DNA from: Arsenophonus endosymbiont of Aphis craccivora | GTDB taxonomy: Bacteria; Pseudomonadota; Gammaproteobacteria; Enterobacterales; Enterobacteriaceae | NCBI RefSeq assembly: GCF_013460135.1 | Contig: NZ_CP038155.1 | Span: forward strand, 620,001 to 684,000 | Length of the DNA: 64,000 bases | Direction of reading: 5' to 3' | In this document: positions 19,982-31,626 of the stretch, piece by piece | Position numbering within the stretch: position 1 is the stretch's first letter | Layout: every line of letters starts with the position of its first letter | Program-made: the position numbers and the translations under genes | The notes under the pieces: generated by a model | Seen by the model: only the letters and a program-made list of their open reading frames with translations | Databases searched by the model: none | Told to the model about the DNA's origin: nothing

Positions 19982-22810
19982 ATGCACAACGGCGTAATGA
20001 AGGACTGGCTAGATTCAAGTTTTCTAGTTGGTGCAAATCAGTCTTATATCGAACAGCTTTATGAAGACTACTTAATTGACCCTAATTCCGTTAATGCAGA
20101 CTGGCGAGACTTTTTTAATAAACTACCAGGTGCAAGCTCCAACGGTGAATACTCCCATTCTCAAACACGTGAATATTTTCGTTCATTGGCGAAAGATTCT
20201 ACACGTTATCAAACTTCGGTTAGTGATCCTTCTTTGGATGAGAAGCAAGTTAAAGTCCTCCAATTAATAAACGCCTTTCGTTTTAGAGGACATCAAAATG
20301 CCAATCTTGATCCATTAGAGCTTTGGAAACAAGAAACTGTACCTGATTTAGATCCTTCATTTCATGATTTAATCAATGCTGATTTTGAAAAAACGTTCAA
20401 TGTTGGTTCTTTTGCTATTTGCCAGGAAACAATGAAATTAAGTGAGCTGTATACTGCACTGAAGCGTATTTATTGCACTTCAATTGGTGCCGAATACATG
20501 CATATTACTAATACTGAAGAAAAACGTTGGATCCAACAGCACCTAGAACTGGCAACGCCAGTTAGTCAACAATTTAGCAAACAAGAAAAGATCCGCTTCT
20601 TATCAGAATTAACTTCAGCTGAAGGATTAGAGCGCTATCTTGGGGCAAAATTTCCTGGCGCAAAACGTTTTTCCCTTGAAGGGGGTGATTCTCTCATTCC
20701 CATGTTAAAAGATTTGATCCGTTATGCAGGTCATCAGGATACGCGTGAAGTCGTATTGGGAATGGCGCATCGTGGGCGATTAAATGTTTTAGTTAACATT
20801 TTAGGTAAGCAACCAAAAGAGCTGTTTGATGAGTTTGCAGGTAAGCATAAAGATCATTTAGGTACTGGTGATGTTAAATATCATCAGGGCTTTTCTGCTG
20901 ATTTTAAAACAGAAGGTGCTTTGGTTCATTTAGCCTTGGCTTTTAATCCATCACATTTAGAAATAGTTAGTCCAGTAGTCATCGGTTCTGTTCGTGCTCG
21001 TCGTGATCGTTTAGATGAAGTTCGTAGTAATATGGTACTGCCCATTACTATCCATGGTGATGCAGCGGTAACAGGCCAGGGAGTTGTTCAGGAAATGCTG
21101 AACATGTCTCAGGCTCGTGGTTATGAGGTTGGCGGTACATTGCGGATCGTGGTTAATAATCAGATAGGTTTTACCACATCCAATCCGAAAGATGCACGTT
21201 CAACACAATATTGCACTGATATCATGAAAATGGTGCAAGCACCTATTTTTCATGTTAATGCCGATGATCCAGAAGCGGGTGCTTTTGTTACTCGATTGGC
21301 ATTAGATTTTCGCAATAAATTTAAACGCGATGTGGTCATTGATTTAGTTTGCTATCGTCGCCATGGTCATAATGAGGCGGATGAGCCGAGTGCTACCCAA
21401 CCAATAATGTATCAAAAAATTAAAAAACATGCGACACCGCGTAAAATTTATGCGGATAAATTGATAGCGGAAAAGACAGTTACTAGCGACGAAGTAACAG
21501 AAATGGTTAATCTTTACCGTGATAAGTTAGATCACGGTGATTGTGTTGTTGATGAATGGCGTCCAATGGGAACTGACTATTCGGTCTGGAAACCCTATTT
21601 AAATCATGAATGGAATGATGCTTACCCTGCTAAAGTTAAGAAGAAACGACTACAAGACTTAGCTAAACGTTTAAGTACTATTCCGGCAGAGATTGTCATG
21701 CATCCTCGGGTTGAAAAAATTTACAGTGATCGCCTGGCAATGGCGAACGGTAAAAAATTGCTCGATTGGGGAGCAGCAGAAACTTTGGCTTATGCAACAT
21801 TAGTTGATGAAGGGATACAAGTTCGTTTATCAGGTGAAGATGCCGGCCGAGGTACTTTTTTTCATCGTCATGCCGTTATTCATAATCAAACTAATGGTTC
21901 AGTTTACGTCCCTCTGGCTAATATACGTGAAAATCAAGGAATATTTGACGTCTGGGATTCCGTGTTGTCTGAAGAAGCGGTACTTGCTTTTGAATATGGT
22001 TATGCATCAGCCGAGCCACAGGTTTTGACTATTTGGGAAGCTCAGTTTGGTGATTTTGCTAATGTAGCGCAAGTAGTTATCGATCAGTTTATTAGTTCTG
22101 GTGAACAGAAATGGGGGCGATTGTGTGGATTGGTGATGCTGTTACCCCATGGTTATGAAGGACAAGGTCCGGAGCACTCCTCAGCCCGTTTAGAGCGTTA
22201 TTTACAATTATGTGCGGAACAAAATATGCAAGTCTGTGTTCCGTCTACTCCAGCTCAGGTCTATCATATGCTCCGTCGTCAGATACTTAGTAATATGCGA
22301 CGTCCATTGATTGTTATGTCACCCAAATCATTACTGCGTCATCCTCTTGCGGTTTCTAGTTTGGAAGAGTTAGCAAATGGTGAATTCCAGCCGATAATTA
22401 ATGAAATTGATCCCATAGATGCGAAAAAGGTCAAACGTGTCGTTTTATGTTCAGGTAAAGTTTATTATGATCTACTTGAACAACGTCGTGAAAACAAACA
22501 AAAAAATATCGCTATCGTTCGTATTGAACAATTATATCCATTTCCCCATAAAGATTTAGAAACTACGCTCAAGCCTTATGCGCATGTTCGCGATTTTGTC
22601 TGGTGTCAAGAGGAACCTCTCAATCAGGGGGCATGGTACTGTAGTCAGCATAATATTCGGGAAGCAATTCCAAAAGGTTCATTATTAAGTTATGCGGGAA
22701 GATCCGCATCTGCTTCACCAGCCGTAGGCTACGCGTCTGTTCATCAAGAACAGCAAAAAGCATTGGTTGATGATGCACTAAAAATAAATAAATTAAAGGA
22801 TAGAAAATGA
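19982..22810 (+). CDS. sucA: 2-oxoglutarate dehydrogenase E1 component SucA
   Basis: SucA is the thiamine-diphosphate decarboxylase of the 2-oxoglutarate dehydrogenase complex, forming succinyl-CoA with SucB and lipoamide dehydrogenase. The 942-aa protein (E. coli 933) has conserved segments throughout: [36 protein letters not shown], the catalytic [23 protein letters not shown], and [26 protein letters not shown] lies upstream of ATG. The stop overlaps the sucB start (ATGA). The gene is fully intact, unlike gltA. Confidence 0.98.
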   Translation: MHNGVMKDWLDSSFLVGANQSYIEQLYEDYLIDPNSVNADWRDFFNKLPGASSNGEYSHSQTREYFRSLAKDSTRYQTSVSDPSLDEKQVKVLQLINAFRFRGHQNANLDPLELWKQETVPDLDPSFHDLINADFEKTFNVGSFAICQETMKLSELYTALKRIYCTSIGAEYMHITNTEEKRWIQQHLELATPVSQQFSKQEKIRFLSELTSAEGLERYLGAKFPGAKRFSLEGGDSLIPMLKDLIRYAGHQDTREVVLGMAHRGRLNVLVNILGKQPKELFDEFAGKHKDHLGTGDVKYHQGFSADFKTEGALVHLALAFNPSHLEIVSPVVIGSVRARRDRLDEVRSNMVLPITIHGDAAVTGQGVVQEMLNMSQARGYEVGGTLRIVVNNQIGFTTSNPKDARSTQYCTDIMKMVQAPIFHVNADDPEAGAFVTRLALDFRNKFKRDVVIDLVCYRRHGHNEADEPSATQPIMYQKIKKHATPRKIYADKLIAEKTVTSDEVTEMVNLYRDKLDHGDCVVDEWRPMGTDYSVWKPYLNHEWNDAYPAKVKKKRLQDLAKRLSTIPAEIVMHPRVEKIYSDRLAMANGKKLLDWGAAETLAYATLVDEGIQVRLSGEDAGRGTFFHRHAVIHNQTNGSVYVPLANIRENQGIFDVWDSVLSEEAVLAFEYGYASAEPQVLTIWEAQFGDFANVAQVVIDQFISSGEQKWGRLCGLVMLLPHGYEGQGPEHSSARLERYLQLCAEQNMQVCVPSTPAQVYHMLRRQILSNMRRPLIVMSPKSLLRHPLAVSSLEELANGEFQPIINEIDPIDAKKVKRVVLCSGKVYYDLLEQRRENKQKNIAIVRIEQLYPFPHKDLETTLKPYAHVRDFVWCQEEPLNQGAWYCSQHNIREAIPKGSLLSYAGRSASASPAVGYASVHQEQQKALVDDALKINKLKDRK

Positions 22811-24036
22811 GTAACATAGAAATTCTTGTTCCTGATCTTCCTGAATCTGTTGCAGATGCTACAGTTGCACCTTGGCACAAGAAACCAGGTGATCGGGTAG
22901 AGCGTGATGAAGTGTTAGTGGAAATTGAAACGGATAAAGTTGTACTTGAAGTACCAGCAGCAGATTCAGGTATTCTGGAATCAATTTTAGAAGAAGAGGG
23001 AGCTACTGTTTTATCAAAACAGCTATTGGGTCGCATACATCTTAGTGATAGTACCGGGATTCCGGCTGAGGTAAAAGAGACTACTGAGTCGGCACCAGCC
23101 AAACGCCAGACTGCTAGCCTTGAGGAAGAGAGTCATAGTGCACTAACACCGGCTGTCCGTCGTTTAATTGCAGAACATGATTTAAACCCGAGCAATATCA
23201 AAGGTAGCGGCGTAGGTGGGCGTATAACGCGTGATGATGTTGAGAAATATATTCAAAACCAATCAACAGCAAGCGAAAATAGACCGATTAAGCAACAGAA
23301 TGACGCATCTACAACGCCATCATCAACTTCTTCTCATCGAAGTAAAAAACGGGTACCAATGACGCGTTTGCGTAAGCGTATAGCAGAGCGTTTACTGGAG
23401 TCAAAAAATAATGCTGCCATGTTGACTACCTTTAATGAAGTTAACATGAAGCCTGTTTTTGATTTGCGTAAACATTATGGTGAAAGCTTTGAAAAGCGGC
23501 ATGGTGTGCGTTTGGGTTTTATGTCTTTCTATGTGAAAGCAGTTGTTGAAGTCTTAAAGCGTTATCCTGAAGTGAACGCATCGATTGATGGTTCAGATGT
23601 GCTTTATCATAGTTATTTTGACATTAGTATTGCTGTTTCCACACCTAGGGGTTTAGTTACACCAGTATTACGTGATGCAGATGCGCTTAGCATGGCAGAA
23701 ATTGAAAAGCGTATTAAAGAGTTGGCAGTTAAGGGGCGTGACGGCAAATTAACGGTTGAAGAATTGACCGGTGGAAACTTCACTATTACTAACGGTGGTG
23801 TTTTTGGCTCTTTAATGTCAACTCCGATCATTAATCCGCCGCAAAGTGCAATTTTAGGTATGCACGCAATCAAAGATCGGCCGATGGCAGTTGATGGTAA
23901 AATCGAAATCTTGCCAATGATGTATTTAGCACTTTCTTATGATCACCGTTTAATTGATGGACGTGAGTCTGTTAGCTTCTTGGTGACAATAAAGGACATG
24001 TTGGAAGATCCGGCTCGTTTATTGTTAGACGTCTAG
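22807..24036 (+). CDS. sucB: Dihydrolipoyllysine-residue succinyltransferase SucB (E2)
   Basis: SucB transfers the succinyl group to CoA. The domain order is a lipoyl domain with Lys44 in [11 protein letters not shown], a Ser/Thr/Glu-rich linker, a peripheral-subunit-binding domain ([20 protein letters not shown], about 115-135), a second linker, then the catalytic domain with the active His380 in [12 protein letters not shown]. It is 409 aa against 405 in E. coli. It overlaps sucA by four bases, indicating coupling. No lesions are seen. Confidence 0.97.
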   Translation: MSNIEILVPDLPESVADATVAPWHKKPGDRVERDEVLVEIETDKVVLEVPAADSGILESILEEEGATVLSKQLLGRIHLSDSTGIPAEVKETTESAPAKRQTASLEEESHSALTPAVRRLIAEHDLNPSNIKGSGVGGRITRDDVEKYIQNQSTASENRPIKQQNDASTTPSSTSSHRSKKRVPMTRLRKRIAERLLESKNNAAMLTTFNEVNMKPVFDLRKHYGESFEKRHGVRLGFMSFYVKAVVEVLKRYPEVNASIDGSDVLYHSYFDISIAVSTPRGLVTPVLRDADALSMAEIEKRIKELAVKGRDGKLTVEELTGGNFTITNGGVFGSLMSTPIINPPQSAILGMHAIKDRPMAVDGKIEILPMMYLALSYDHRLIDGRESVSFLVTIKDMLEDPARLLLDV

Positions 24037-24169
24037 ATAACCAATTTAGAGTGAAGTTATTTACTCAGTCTGGAGCAAAGCTTGGTTAATTTTTTATTGA
24101 CCAATGTTTAAATAAAAATATATAGAGAATTGTGAACTCTCTGTCAGGCTAAATTATGGATAGTGCATC

Positions 24170-25336
24170 ATGAACTTACACGAATATCAGGCAAAACAAC
24201 TGCTTGCGCATTATGGTTTGCCAGTACCGACAGGTTATGCTTGTGAAACAGCAAAAGAGGCAGAAGAAGCAACAACAAAATTGGGTAATAGTCCTTGGGT
24301 TGTAAAGTGCCAGGTACATGCTGGTGGTCGAGGCAAAGCGGGTGGCGTAAAAGTTGTTAATAATCGCGACGAAATCAGGTTATTTGCTGAAAAGTGGTTA
24401 GGAAAACGCTTAGTGACTTACCAAACCGATTCCCATGGACAGCCCGTTAATCAAATTTTGGGAGAAGAAGCAACGGATATTGATAAAGAGCTTTATTTAG
24501 GTGCGGTGATAGATCGCGCCTCTAGTCGAATTGTCTTTATGGCATCGACTGAAGGTGGGGTCGAAATTGAAAAAGTTGCAGCAGAGACACCAGAACTTAT
24601 TCATAAGGCTATTATTGATCCATTAACCGGCCCTATGCCTTATCAAGGACGCGAGCTTGCTTTTAAGCTAGGTTTGAGCGGCAAACAAGTCCAGCAGTTT
24701 ACCCAAATATTTATCGGATTAGCGACAATTTTTCTCGAGCGTGATCTGGCTTTAATCGAGATTAATCCTCTCGTGATAACTAAGCAAGGGGATTTAATCT
24801 GTCTGGATGGCAAGCTTAGTGTGGATAGCAATGCACTATATCGCCAAGTAGAATTAAAGGAGATGCGTGATATTTCTCAGGAAGATCCCCGTGAAGCCCA
24901 TGCGTCGGAGTGGGAATTAAACTATGTTGCTTTAGATGGCAATATTGGTTGTATGGTTAATGGTGCCGGTTTAGCTATGGGAACCATGGACATTGTGAAG
25001 TTACATGGCGGTTCTCCAGCTAATTTTCTTGATGTGGGTGGTGGTGCAACTAAAGAACGTGTAGCAGAAGCATTTAAAATTATCTTATCTGATGAAAATG
25101 TTAAAGCTGTTTTGGTCAATATTTTTGGTGGTATTGTTCGCTGCGATTTGATTGCTGAAGGTATTATTGGAGCAGTTAAAGAAATTGGGGTAACAGTCCC
25201 GGTCATTGTTCGTCTTGAAGGCAATAATGCTGAGCTTGGTGCGCAAAAGTTAGCGGATAGTGGCCTAAAAATTACTGCTGCAACCAGCTTGACCGATGCG
25301 GCAGAAAAAGCAGTAGCAGCAGCGGAGGCGAAATAA
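24170..25336 (+). CDS. sucC: Succinyl-CoA synthetase beta subunit SucC
   Basis: SucC (388 aa, same as E. coli) carries the ATP-grasp fold and, with SucD, converts succinyl-CoA to succinate with formation of ATP. The start [20 protein letters not shown], the [17 protein letters not shown] nucleotide-binding loop and the C-terminal [19 protein letters not shown] and [13 protein letters not shown] segments are all conserved. It lies 133 bases after sucB and three bases before sucD. Confidence 0.98.
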   Translation: MNLHEYQAKQLLAHYGLPVPTGYACETAKEAEEATTKLGNSPWVVKCQVHAGGRGKAGGVKVVNNRDEIRLFAEKWLGKRLVTYQTDSHGQPVNQILGEEATDIDKELYLGAVIDRASSRIVFMASTEGGVEIEKVAAETPELIHKAIIDPLTGPMPYQGRELAFKLGLSGKQVQQFTQIFIGLATIFLERDLALIEINPLVITKQGDLICLDGKLSVDSNALYRQVELKEMRDISQEDPREAHASEWELNYVALDGNIGCMVNGAGLAMGTMDIVKLHGGSPANFLDVGGGATKERVAEAFKIILSDENVKAVLVNIFGGIVRCDLIAEGIIGAVKEIGVTVPVIVRLEGNNAELGAQKLADSGLKITAATSLTDAAEKAVAAAEAK

Positions 25337-25339
25337 GTA

Positions 25340-26215
25340 ATGTCTATTTTAATTGATAAAAATACTAAAGTTATCTGCCAGGGATTTACAGGTATCCAAG
25401 GAACTTTTCATTCAGAGCAGGCAATTGCTTATGGGACAAAAATGGTCGGTGGTGTAACGCCAGGTAAAGGTGGAACAACACATTTAGGATTACCTGTTTT
25501 CAATACAGTCCGTGAAGCTGTACAAGCAACAGGTGCAACCGCATCGGTTATTTATGTTCCTGCTCCATTTTGTAAAGATTCGATTCTTGAAGCTATCAAT
25601 AGTGGTATCAAACTGATTATTACCATTACCGAAGGGATCCCCACGTTAGATATGCTAACGGTGAAAGCAAAGCTAGATGAAACTGGGGTAAAAATGATAG
25701 GACCGAACTGTCCAGGTATTATTACCCCGGGTGAATGTAAGATTGGTATCCAACCTGGACATATTCATAAACCGGGTAAAGTAGGTATTGTATCGCGCTC
25801 TGGTACATTAACTTATGAAGCCGTTAAGCAGACAACTGATGCAGGATTAGGGCAATCTACTTGTGTTGGTATTGGTGGTGATCCTATTCCGGGTTCAAAT
25901 TTTATTGATATATTGAAACTATTCCAGGCAGATCCCCAAACTGAAGCTATCGTTATGATTGGTGAAATTGGTGGTACAGCGGAGGAAGAAGCGGCCACTT
26001 ATATTAAACAACATATAACAAAACCAGTTGTTGCTTATATTGCCGGCGTAACAGCACCAAAAGGTAAGCGTATGGGGCATGCTGGCGCCATCATTGCTGG
26101 TGGCAAAGGTACTGCGGATGAAAAGTTTGATGCATTAGAAGCAGCAAGTGTAAAAACTGTTCGTAGCTTAGCTGAGATTGGTGAAGCTATTAAGCAATTA
26201 GTGACTAGTAAATAA
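25340..26215 (+). CDS. sucD: Succinyl-CoA synthetase alpha subunit SucD
   Basis: SucD (291 aa; E. coli 289) binds CoA through its N-terminal Rossmann domain ([16 protein letters not shown]) and is transiently phosphorylated on His247 in [18 protein letters not shown]. It is cotranscribed with sucC. Its retention with sucABC supplies succinyl-CoA, which is needed for lysine/diaminopimelate and methionine synthesis even when the cycle is open. Confidence 0.98.
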   Translation: MSILIDKNTKVICQGFTGIQGTFHSEQAIAYGTKMVGGVTPGKGGTTHLGLPVFNTVREAVQATGATASVIYVPAPFCKDSILEAINSGIKLIITITEGIPTLDMLTVKAKLDETGVKMIGPNCPGIITPGECKIGIQPGHIHKPGKVGIVSRSGTLTYEAVKQTTDAGLGQSTCVGIGGDPIPGSNFIDILKLFQADPQTEAIVMIGEIGGTAEEEAATYIKQHITKPVVAYIAGVTAPKGKRMGHAGAIIAGGKGTADEKFDALEAASVKTVRSLAEIGEAIKQLVTSK

Positions 26216-26242
26216 CCTGATTTCGACTATGATTAGTAAAAT

Positions 26243-26267
26243 CCACTCATAGATAGTGGCTTTTTTT
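26243..26267 (+). terminator. Intrinsic terminator after sucD
   Basis: CCACT at 26243-26247 pairs with AGTGG at 26255-26259, followed by C and seven Ts. It lies 27 bases after the sucD stop. The stem is short but the U-run is strong. Confidence 0.75.
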
Positions 26268-26800
26268 ATGTTTAGGCAGTGAGTAATGCTGGTAAACTTG
26301 ATTTTTTCGATATTAAAAGTGGCATTATGTGGATTAAAAATATCCTGTTGATGGTTTTTTTAATAGCGTTTTGGCGAGTTTTCCCAAGTCAACAACAAGT
26401 ACATGGTTAAAATGAATTATTGCCTATTTTCTTGGCATGAACAAAACAATAAACAGCTATTTAATATATTGATGACTTTAATAAAAATTGATTTAAATCA
26501 AACAATAAAATAGGTTTTATTTATTTTTTCGATGAAATTGATCGTTGAGCAAATTTAGTCAGTATTTAAATGTAGCGGTATGTTGATTTAATTGCAAAAT
26601 TTCAATCTTAATCGTATTAAATCTATTTATTATAAGTGTATATAAGCGTACTATTATTAAGATGTTTGTTGTATTTTGATAAATTTTTTATCGTTATTTT
26701 AAGATGTATAAAGCTGGTAGTTATGAGGCTTTCATCTTTTGCATTATGAAAGTCAGGTCGCCGCAAGTCGGTGTCTTCCTGCTAGGAGCAAGGAGTCAAG
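26268..26800. other. cydA upstream region (about 530 bp), no gene
   Basis: This is a long AT-rich leader region with no coding potential that I can support. A perfect FNR-type palindrome lies at 26488-26501. Just before cydA a more GC-rich stretch ends in AAGGAGTCAAG, a strong ribosome binding site. Confidence 0.5.
26488..26501. promoter_or_regulatory. FNR box upstream of cydAB
   Basis: TTGATTTAAATCAA fits the FNR consensus TTGAT-N4-ATCAA exactly. In E. coli cydAB is controlled by FNR and ArcA in response to oxygen, so a site 300 bases upstream of cydA is in the expected place. The match is seen directly; function is inferred from the consensus. Confidence 0.75.
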
Positions 26801-28366
26801 ATGTTTGATATTGTCGAACTGTCCCGGTTACAGTTTGCCTTAACTGCAATGTATCATTTCCTGTTTGTACCATTAACACTTGGTATGTCGTTTTTACTAG
26901 CGATAATGGAAACGGTGTATGTCATTTCAGGTAAACAGATATATAAAGATATGACAAAATTCTGGGGTAAGTTATTTGCTATTAACTTTGCCTTAGGTGT
27001 TGCAACGGGTTTGACCATGGAGTTCCAATTCGGGACTAACTGGTCATATTATTCACATTATGTTGGTGATATTTTTGGTGCGCCATTGGCAATTGAAGGA
27101 TTAATGGCGTTCTTCCTGGAGTCAACATTTGTTGGTTTATTTCTTTTTGGCTGGGATCGTTTCAGTAAAACCCAACATTTAGCTAGCACATGGTTGGTTG
27201 CGTTAGGTTCTAATTTCTCTGCGCTGTGGATCTTAGTTGCTAATGGTTGGATGCAAAACCCGATTGCGTCTGATTTTAACTTTGAAAGCATGCGGATGGA
27301 AATGCTCAGTTTTTCAGAATTAGTTTTAAATCCCGTGGCACAAGTTAAATTTGTTCATACTGTTGCCGCTGGCTATTGTACAGGTGCCATGTTCGTCTTA
27401 GGTATCAGTGCTTATTACTTACTTAGAGGCCGTGATCGACCTTTTGCTAAACGCTCTTTCGCAATAGCGGCAAGCTTTGGTATTGCTTCAGTACTATCTG
27501 TTATTGTTTTGGGTGATGAATCTGGCTATGAAATGGGTGATGTTCAGAAGACCAAGTTAGCCGCCATTGAAGCTGAATGGAAAACCCAACCGCCGCCGGC
27601 TTCATTTAATCTTATTGCTGTGCCAAATATCGAAAAAATGAAAAATGAATTCGCAGTAGAAATTCCATGGTTAATGGGAATTATCACTACCCGTTCTATT
27701 GATACCCCGGTTTTGGGTTTAAAAGATTTAATGGCGCAACATGAAGTTAGTATCCGCAATGGTATGAATGCCTATGCTCTGTTAAAAAAATTACAAGCTG
27801 GTGATAATGATCCTGCTATACGAAAAGCATTTGATGCGAATAAAAAAGATCTTGGTTATGGATTGTTGTTAAAACGCTATACACCTAATGTTATTGATGC
27901 CAGCGAAGAACATATTAAAGCGGCCGCTAAAGATAGTATTCCTAAAGTCTGGCCTCTATTCTGGGCATTTCGCATTATGGTGGCTTGCGGTTTATTAATG
28001 TTACTTATTTTTGCTTTATCATTCTGGTCTGTTATTCGTAACCGCATTGGTGAGAAAAAATGGCTTTTACGTTTAGCCATGTTTGGTATTCCATTACCAT
28101 GGATTGCCGTTGAAGCAGGTTGGTTTGTTGCTGAATATGGTCGTCAACCGTGGGCAATTGGTGAAATTTTACCGACAGCGGTTGCACATTCATCATTAAG
28201 TAGTGCAGATCTACTTTTCTCGATGGGGCTAATATGTGGTCTGTATACTTTGTTCTTGGTTATTGAATTGTTCCTAATGTTCAAATTTGCACGTAAAGGG
28301 CCGAGTAGTCTTAAAACAGGTCGTTATCATTATGAGCAACAAAATATTTCAGCCCAAGACGCTTAG
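26801..28366 (+). CDS. cydA: Cytochrome bd-I ubiquinol oxidase subunit I
   Basis: CydA (521 aa; E. coli 522) binds hemes b558, b595 and d and oxidises ubiquinol in the inner membrane. Heme ligand His19 ([10 protein letters not shown]) is present, as is the His in [11 protein letters not shown] and the conserved [18 protein letters not shown] segment. The periplasmic quinone-binding Q-loop follows the [19 protein letters not shown] region. It is the first gene of cydABX-ybgE-ybgC-tol. No lesions are seen. Cytochrome bd suits low-oxygen life. Confidence 0.98.
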   Translation: MFDIVELSRLQFALTAMYHFLFVPLTLGMSFLLAIMETVYVISGKQIYKDMTKFWGKLFAINFALGVATGLTMEFQFGTNWSYYSHYVGDIFGAPLAIEGLMAFFLESTFVGLFLFGWDRFSKTQHLASTWLVALGSNFSALWILVANGWMQNPIASDFNFESMRMEMLSFSELVLNPVAQVKFVHTVAAGYCTGAMFVLGISAYYLLRGRDRPFAKRSFAIAASFGIASVLSVIVLGDESGYEMGDVQKTKLAAIEAEWKTQPPPASFNLIAVPNIEKMKNEFAVEIPWLMGIITTRSIDTPVLGLKDLMAQHEVSIRNGMNAYALLKKLQAGDNDPAIRKAFDANKKDLGYGLLLKRYTPNVIDASEEHIKAAAKDSIPKVWPLFWAFRIMVACGLLMLLIFALSFWSVIRNRIGEKKWLLRLAMFGIPLPWIAVEAGWFVAEYGRQPWAIGEILPTAVAHSSLSSADLLFSMGLICGLYTLFLVIELFLMFKFARKGPSSLKTGRYHYEQQNISAQDA

Positions 28367-28383
28367 TAAACAGGAGTCCATTC

Positions 28384-29523
28384 ATGTTTGATTATGAAGT
28401 TCTAAGATTTATATGGTGGCTACTGATTGGTGTGTTGCTGATCGGTTTTGCCGTGACCGATGGTTTTGATATGGGTGTTGGTATCTTATTGCCATTTATG
28501 GGAAAAACTGATACTGAGCGTCGGATCATGATCAATTCAATCGCACCTCATTGGGATGGTAATCAGGTTTGGTTAGTAACTGCTGGTGGTGCACTATTTG
28601 CGGCTTGGCCGATGGTTTACGCTGCGGCATTCTCAGGTTTTTATGTTGCCATGATATTAGTCTTGGCTGCACTATTTTTCAGACCGGTAGGTTTTGATTA
28701 TCGTTCTAAGCTTGAAAATTCCAAATGGCGCAATATGTGGGATCGTGGCATATTTATTGGTAGCTTTGTTCCTCCGTTGATCATTGGTGTTGCTTTTGGT
28801 AATTTGCTACAGGGCGTTCCTTTTACAGTTAATGACCTATTGTATTTGAATTATACCGGGACTTTCTTTGGTTTACTCAATCTTTATGGCTTATTAGCAG
28901 GCATTATTTCTATTATGATGATAATCACCCAGGGCACGACTTATCTCCAAATGCGCACGCTAGGTGAATTACATCTACGTTCACGTAATATCACTTATAT
29001 CACCGCCTTTTTCACATTAATTACTTTTGCTGGAGCTGGTTTTTGGTTGATATATGGAATTGATGGTTATGCGATTAAAAGTACAATCGATACCTACGCT
29101 GTTTCTAATCAGTTACACAAAGAAGTAGCAAAAGAAGCAGGGGCATGGTTGGTTAATTTTAATAATAATCCAGGACTATGGTCATTACCGGCACTTGGCT
29201 TATTTTTTCCAATACTGACTATCCTATTCACCAAGCTTGATAAAGCAGGATGGGCATTTTTATTTTCATCACTGACAATTGCTTGTATTATTTTAACTTT
29301 CGGTATTAGTATGTTCCCATTCATTATGCCTTCAAATATACAGCCTAATGCCAGTTTGACTATTTGGGATGCCACGTCGAGCTTATTTACATTGCAAGTG
29401 ATGACAGTTGTTGCTATCATTTTTGTGCCAATTATATTGGTGTATACTACCTGGTGTTATTACAAAATGTTTGGTCGAATTGACAAAGCGCATATTGAAA
29501 ATAACAAACATTCATTATATTAA
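28384..29523 (+). CDS. cydB: Cytochrome bd-I ubiquinol oxidase subunit II
   Basis: CydB (379 aa, same as E. coli) is the second large membrane subunit of cytochrome bd. The start MFDYEVLRFIWWLLIGVLLI and the APHWDGNQVWLVTAGGALFAAWP segment are highly conserved. About eight to nine hydrophobic helices are apparent. It follows cydA by 17 bases with AGGAGTCC before its ATG. Intact. Confidence 0.98.
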   Translation: MFDYEVLRFIWWLLIGVLLIGFAVTDGFDMGVGILLPFMGKTDTERRIMINSIAPHWDGNQVWLVTAGGALFAAWPMVYAAAFSGFYVAMILVLAALFFRPVGFDYRSKLENSKWRNMWDRGIFIGSFVPPLIIGVAFGNLLQGVPFTVNDLLYLNYTGTFFGLLNLYGLLAGIISIMMIITQGTTYLQMRTLGELHLRSRNITYITAFFTLITFAGAGFWLIYGIDGYAIKSTIDTYAVSNQLHKEVAKEAGAWLVNFNNNPGLWSLPALGLFFPILTILFTKLDKAGWAFLFSSLTIACIILTFGISMFPFIMPSNIQPNASLTIWDATSSLFTLQVMTVVAIIFVPIILVYTTWCYYKMFGRIDKAHIENNKHSLY

Positions 29524-29535
29524 GGAGCGAATGGC

Positions 29536-29655
29536 ATGTGGTATTTTGCTTGGATTTTAGGAACGCTTCTTGCCTGTAGTTTCGCTGTCATTGCAGCTCT
29601 GGCTATCGAACAGGTTGAGGCTAATGCGGCCAACAAAGCTAAACATACTGGATAA
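29536..29655 (+). CDS. cydX: Cytochrome bd-I small subunit CydX
   Basis: This 39-aa protein starts MWYFAWILGTLLACSFAVIA, nearly identical to E. coli CydX (37 aa). CydX is a single-helix subunit needed for stable, active cytochrome bd. AAGGAG lies ten bases before the ATG. Its stop overlaps the ybgE ATG (TAATG), indicating coupling. Confidence 0.93.
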   Translation: MWYFAWILGTLLACSFAVIAALAIEQVEANAANKAKHTG

Positions 29656-29960
29656 TGATAATGGTAGATAAAATCTACTCATCAATGCATAAGGGTCCGT
29701 TTCGGATCCTTATTCTCTTTATGGCATTTGCCATGGCTTTTTGTGTGATCTGGGATCCAACCTTATTTGCCTCAAATACCAGTTCTATTGCTATATGGCA
29801 GGGGTTATTGCTTATTTTGGCAACATGTAGTGGGATAATTTTTGGTATTGGGTTTTTACCTAAAAATGCGTTTTGGCGTTATCTTTTTCATCCTTTACCT
29901 GCTGTTTTAATCCTAGCTTGTGGACTATTTTATTTCTTTCGTATTAGTTTCATTTCATAA
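29655..29960 (+). CDS. ybgE: Cyd operon protein YbgE
   Basis: YbgE (101 aa; E. coli 97) is a small inner-membrane protein encoded in the cyd operon, of unsettled function. Three hydrophobic stretches are visible, and the CVIWDPTLFASNTSSIAIWQGLLL segment aligns with E. coli CMFWDPSRFAAKTSELEIWHGLLL. The start overlaps the cydX stop. Intact. Confidence 0.9.
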   Translation: MIMVDKIYSSMHKGPFRILILFMAFAMAFCVIWDPTLFASNTSSIAIWQGLLLILATCSGIIFGIGFLPKNAFWRYLFHPLPAVLILACGLFYFFRISFIS

Positions 29961-30072
29961 GATAAGTTTATATTTCACTATTTTTTTGTAACTTTATTTA
30001 TAAATCATTCCAATAGATGATTCACTTAAGTATAGTGACGGGTAATTTATTGATAGCAAGGGGAGTAAAAAT

Positions 30073-30462
30073 ATGCTGTTTTGCTGGCCTATCCGTATTT
30101 ATTATGAGGATACTGATGCGGGAGGTGTAGTTTATCATGCTCGTTATGCGCATTTTTTTGAACGTGCGAGAACGGAAATGTTGCGAGAAAAAGGATTTAA
30201 ACAGCAGAAATTACGAAAAGAAAATTTAGCTTTTGTCTTACGTAAAATGACAATTGACTATTTACACCCCGCTAAATTGGATAATTTATTGACCGTTGAA
30301 ACCACAATTAGCTATGTTCAACTTACATCATTGGCTTTTTTTCAACGGTTAATTAATCAGCAAGGGAAAGAAATTTGCACAGCAGAAATAGTTATTGTTT
30401 CAATTGATACATTTAAAATGAAGCCAACTAGGCTTCCTGGAGTCTATTGTCGCGGAGTTTAA
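30073..30462 (+). CDS. ybgC: Acyl-CoA thioesterase YbgC with frameshifted C-terminus
   Basis: YbgC is a hotdog-fold thioesterase encoded at the head of the tol-pal cluster. The catalytic Asp lies in RIYYEDTDAGGVVYHARYAHFFERAR (about residues 8-33). After MKPTRLP the frame ends in GVYCRGV, whereas the next frame gives ESIVAEFKQ and a stop, matching the E. coli end SIVAEFKQ. One extra G near 30439-30440 explains it. Only the last eight residues change, so activity may survive. The native stop would overlap the tolQ GTG; the shifted stop ends three bases before it. Confidence 0.88.
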   Translation: MLFCWPIRIYYEDTDAGGVVYHARYAHFFERARTEMLREKGFKQQKLRKENLAFVLRKMTIDYLHPAKLDNLLTVETTISYVQLTSLAFFQRLINQQGKEICTAEIVIVSIDTFKMKPTRLPGVYCRGV

Positions 30463-30465
30463 GCA

Positions 30466-31152
30466 GTGACTGACATGAATATATTAGATTTATTCTTAAA
30501 AGCGAGTTTTTTGGTTCAACTTATCATGTTGATTCTAATAGGATTCTCTATTGCTTCTTGGGCAATTATTATTCAACGAAGCAAAATTTTAAATGCCGCA
30601 ACCCGAGAAACGGAAGCTTTTGAGGATCGTTTTTGGTCTGGTATTGAGCTATCGCGTCTCTATAAAGAATGTCAGGATCGGCGTGATGCATTAACTGGAG
30701 CAGAACAGATTTTCTATTCTGGATTTAAAGAGTTTGCTCGTTTACGTCAAGCCAATCTTCATACACCAGAAGCGGTAATGAATGGTGCTTCTAGAGCTAT
30801 GCGAATATCGATGAATCGTGAGTTAGAATCATTAGAGACGCATATTCCCTTGTTAGGTACTGTAGGATCAATAAGCCCCTATATTGGATTATTTGGTACC
30901 GTTTGGGGAATTATGCATGCTTTCATTGCATTAGTAGGCTCGGTTAAACAGGCAACATTACAAATGGTAGCCCCGGGTATTGCTGAAGCGTTAATTGCAA
31001 CGTCAATCGGCTTGTTTGCTGCAATTCCAGCTGTGATGGCATATAACCGACTAAACCAGCGGGTCAATAAATTGGATCAAAGTTATGACAATTTTATGGA
31101 AGAATTTTTAGCCATCCTGCATCGTCAAGCTTTTGCTTCTGAAAAGCAATAA
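30466..31152 (+). CDS. tolQ: Tol-Pal system protein TolQ
   Basis: TolQ (228 aa; E. coli 230) forms with TolR the proton-driven motor of the Tol-Pal system, which constricts the outer membrane during division. Three transmembrane helices are visible: near residues 15-35 and two around [21 protein letters not shown] and [20 protein letters not shown]. It starts with GTG, as in E. coli, immediately after ybgC. The loop [12 protein letters not shown] has one residue more than E. coli. Intact. Confidence 0.97.
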   Translation: MTDMNILDLFLKASFLVQLIMLILIGFSIASWAIIIQRSKILNAATRETEAFEDRFWSGIELSRLYKECQDRRDALTGAEQIFYSGFKEFARLRQANLHTPEAVMNGASRAMRISMNRELESLETHIPLLGTVGSISPYIGLFGTVWGIMHAFIALVGSVKQATLQMVAPGIAEALIATSIGLFAAIPAVMAYNRLNQRVNKLDQSYDNFMEEFLAILHRQAFASEKQ

Positions 31153-31169
31153 ATACGGAGAACAGAAAG

Positions 31170-31592
31170 ATGGCACGGACTCGACATAGGCGTGAACTGA
31201 AATCTGAAATTAACATCGTTCCTTTATTGGATGTACTGTTAGTATTGTTATTGATTTTTATGGTAACGGCGCCGATTATCTCACAAAGTGTGAAAGTGGA
31301 ATTACCCGATGCGACTCAATCAAAAATTGTGTCAGGTAGTGATAATCCACCGATTATTCTTGAAGTCTCTGGAGTAGGGCAATACAGTGTCATTATTGAT
31401 GGTCATCGAGAAGAGCTTTTACCGCCAGAACAGATTGCAGCAATAACAAAAGCCGCATTGGCAAAAAATCCGCAGGCCATTTTTGTAATTGGTGGCGCTA
31501 AAGATGTACCATACGAAGAAGTTATTAAAGCGCTGAATATACTTCATCAAGCTGGCATCAAATCGGTTGGTTTTATGACTCAGCCTATTTGA
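31170..31592 (+). CDS. tolR: Tol-Pal system protein TolR
   Basis: TolR (140 aa; E. coli 142) has one N-terminal transmembrane helix with the proton-channel Asp21 in NIVPLLDVLLVLLLIF, and a periplasmic ExbD-type domain that binds peptidoglycan. ACGGAGAACAG precedes the ATG. It is 17 bases downstream of tolQ and 34 bases before tolA. Intact. Confidence 0.96.
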   Translation: MARTRHRRELKSEINIVPLLDVLLVLLLIFMVTAPIISQSVKVELPDATQSKIVSGSDNPPIILEVSGVGQYSVIIDGHREELLPPEQIAAITKAALAKNPQAIFVIGGAKDVPYEEVIKALNILHQAGIKSVGFMTQPI

Positions 31593-31626
31593 TGTAATTG
31601 CATAATTACGTGTTTGGAAATCTGTT

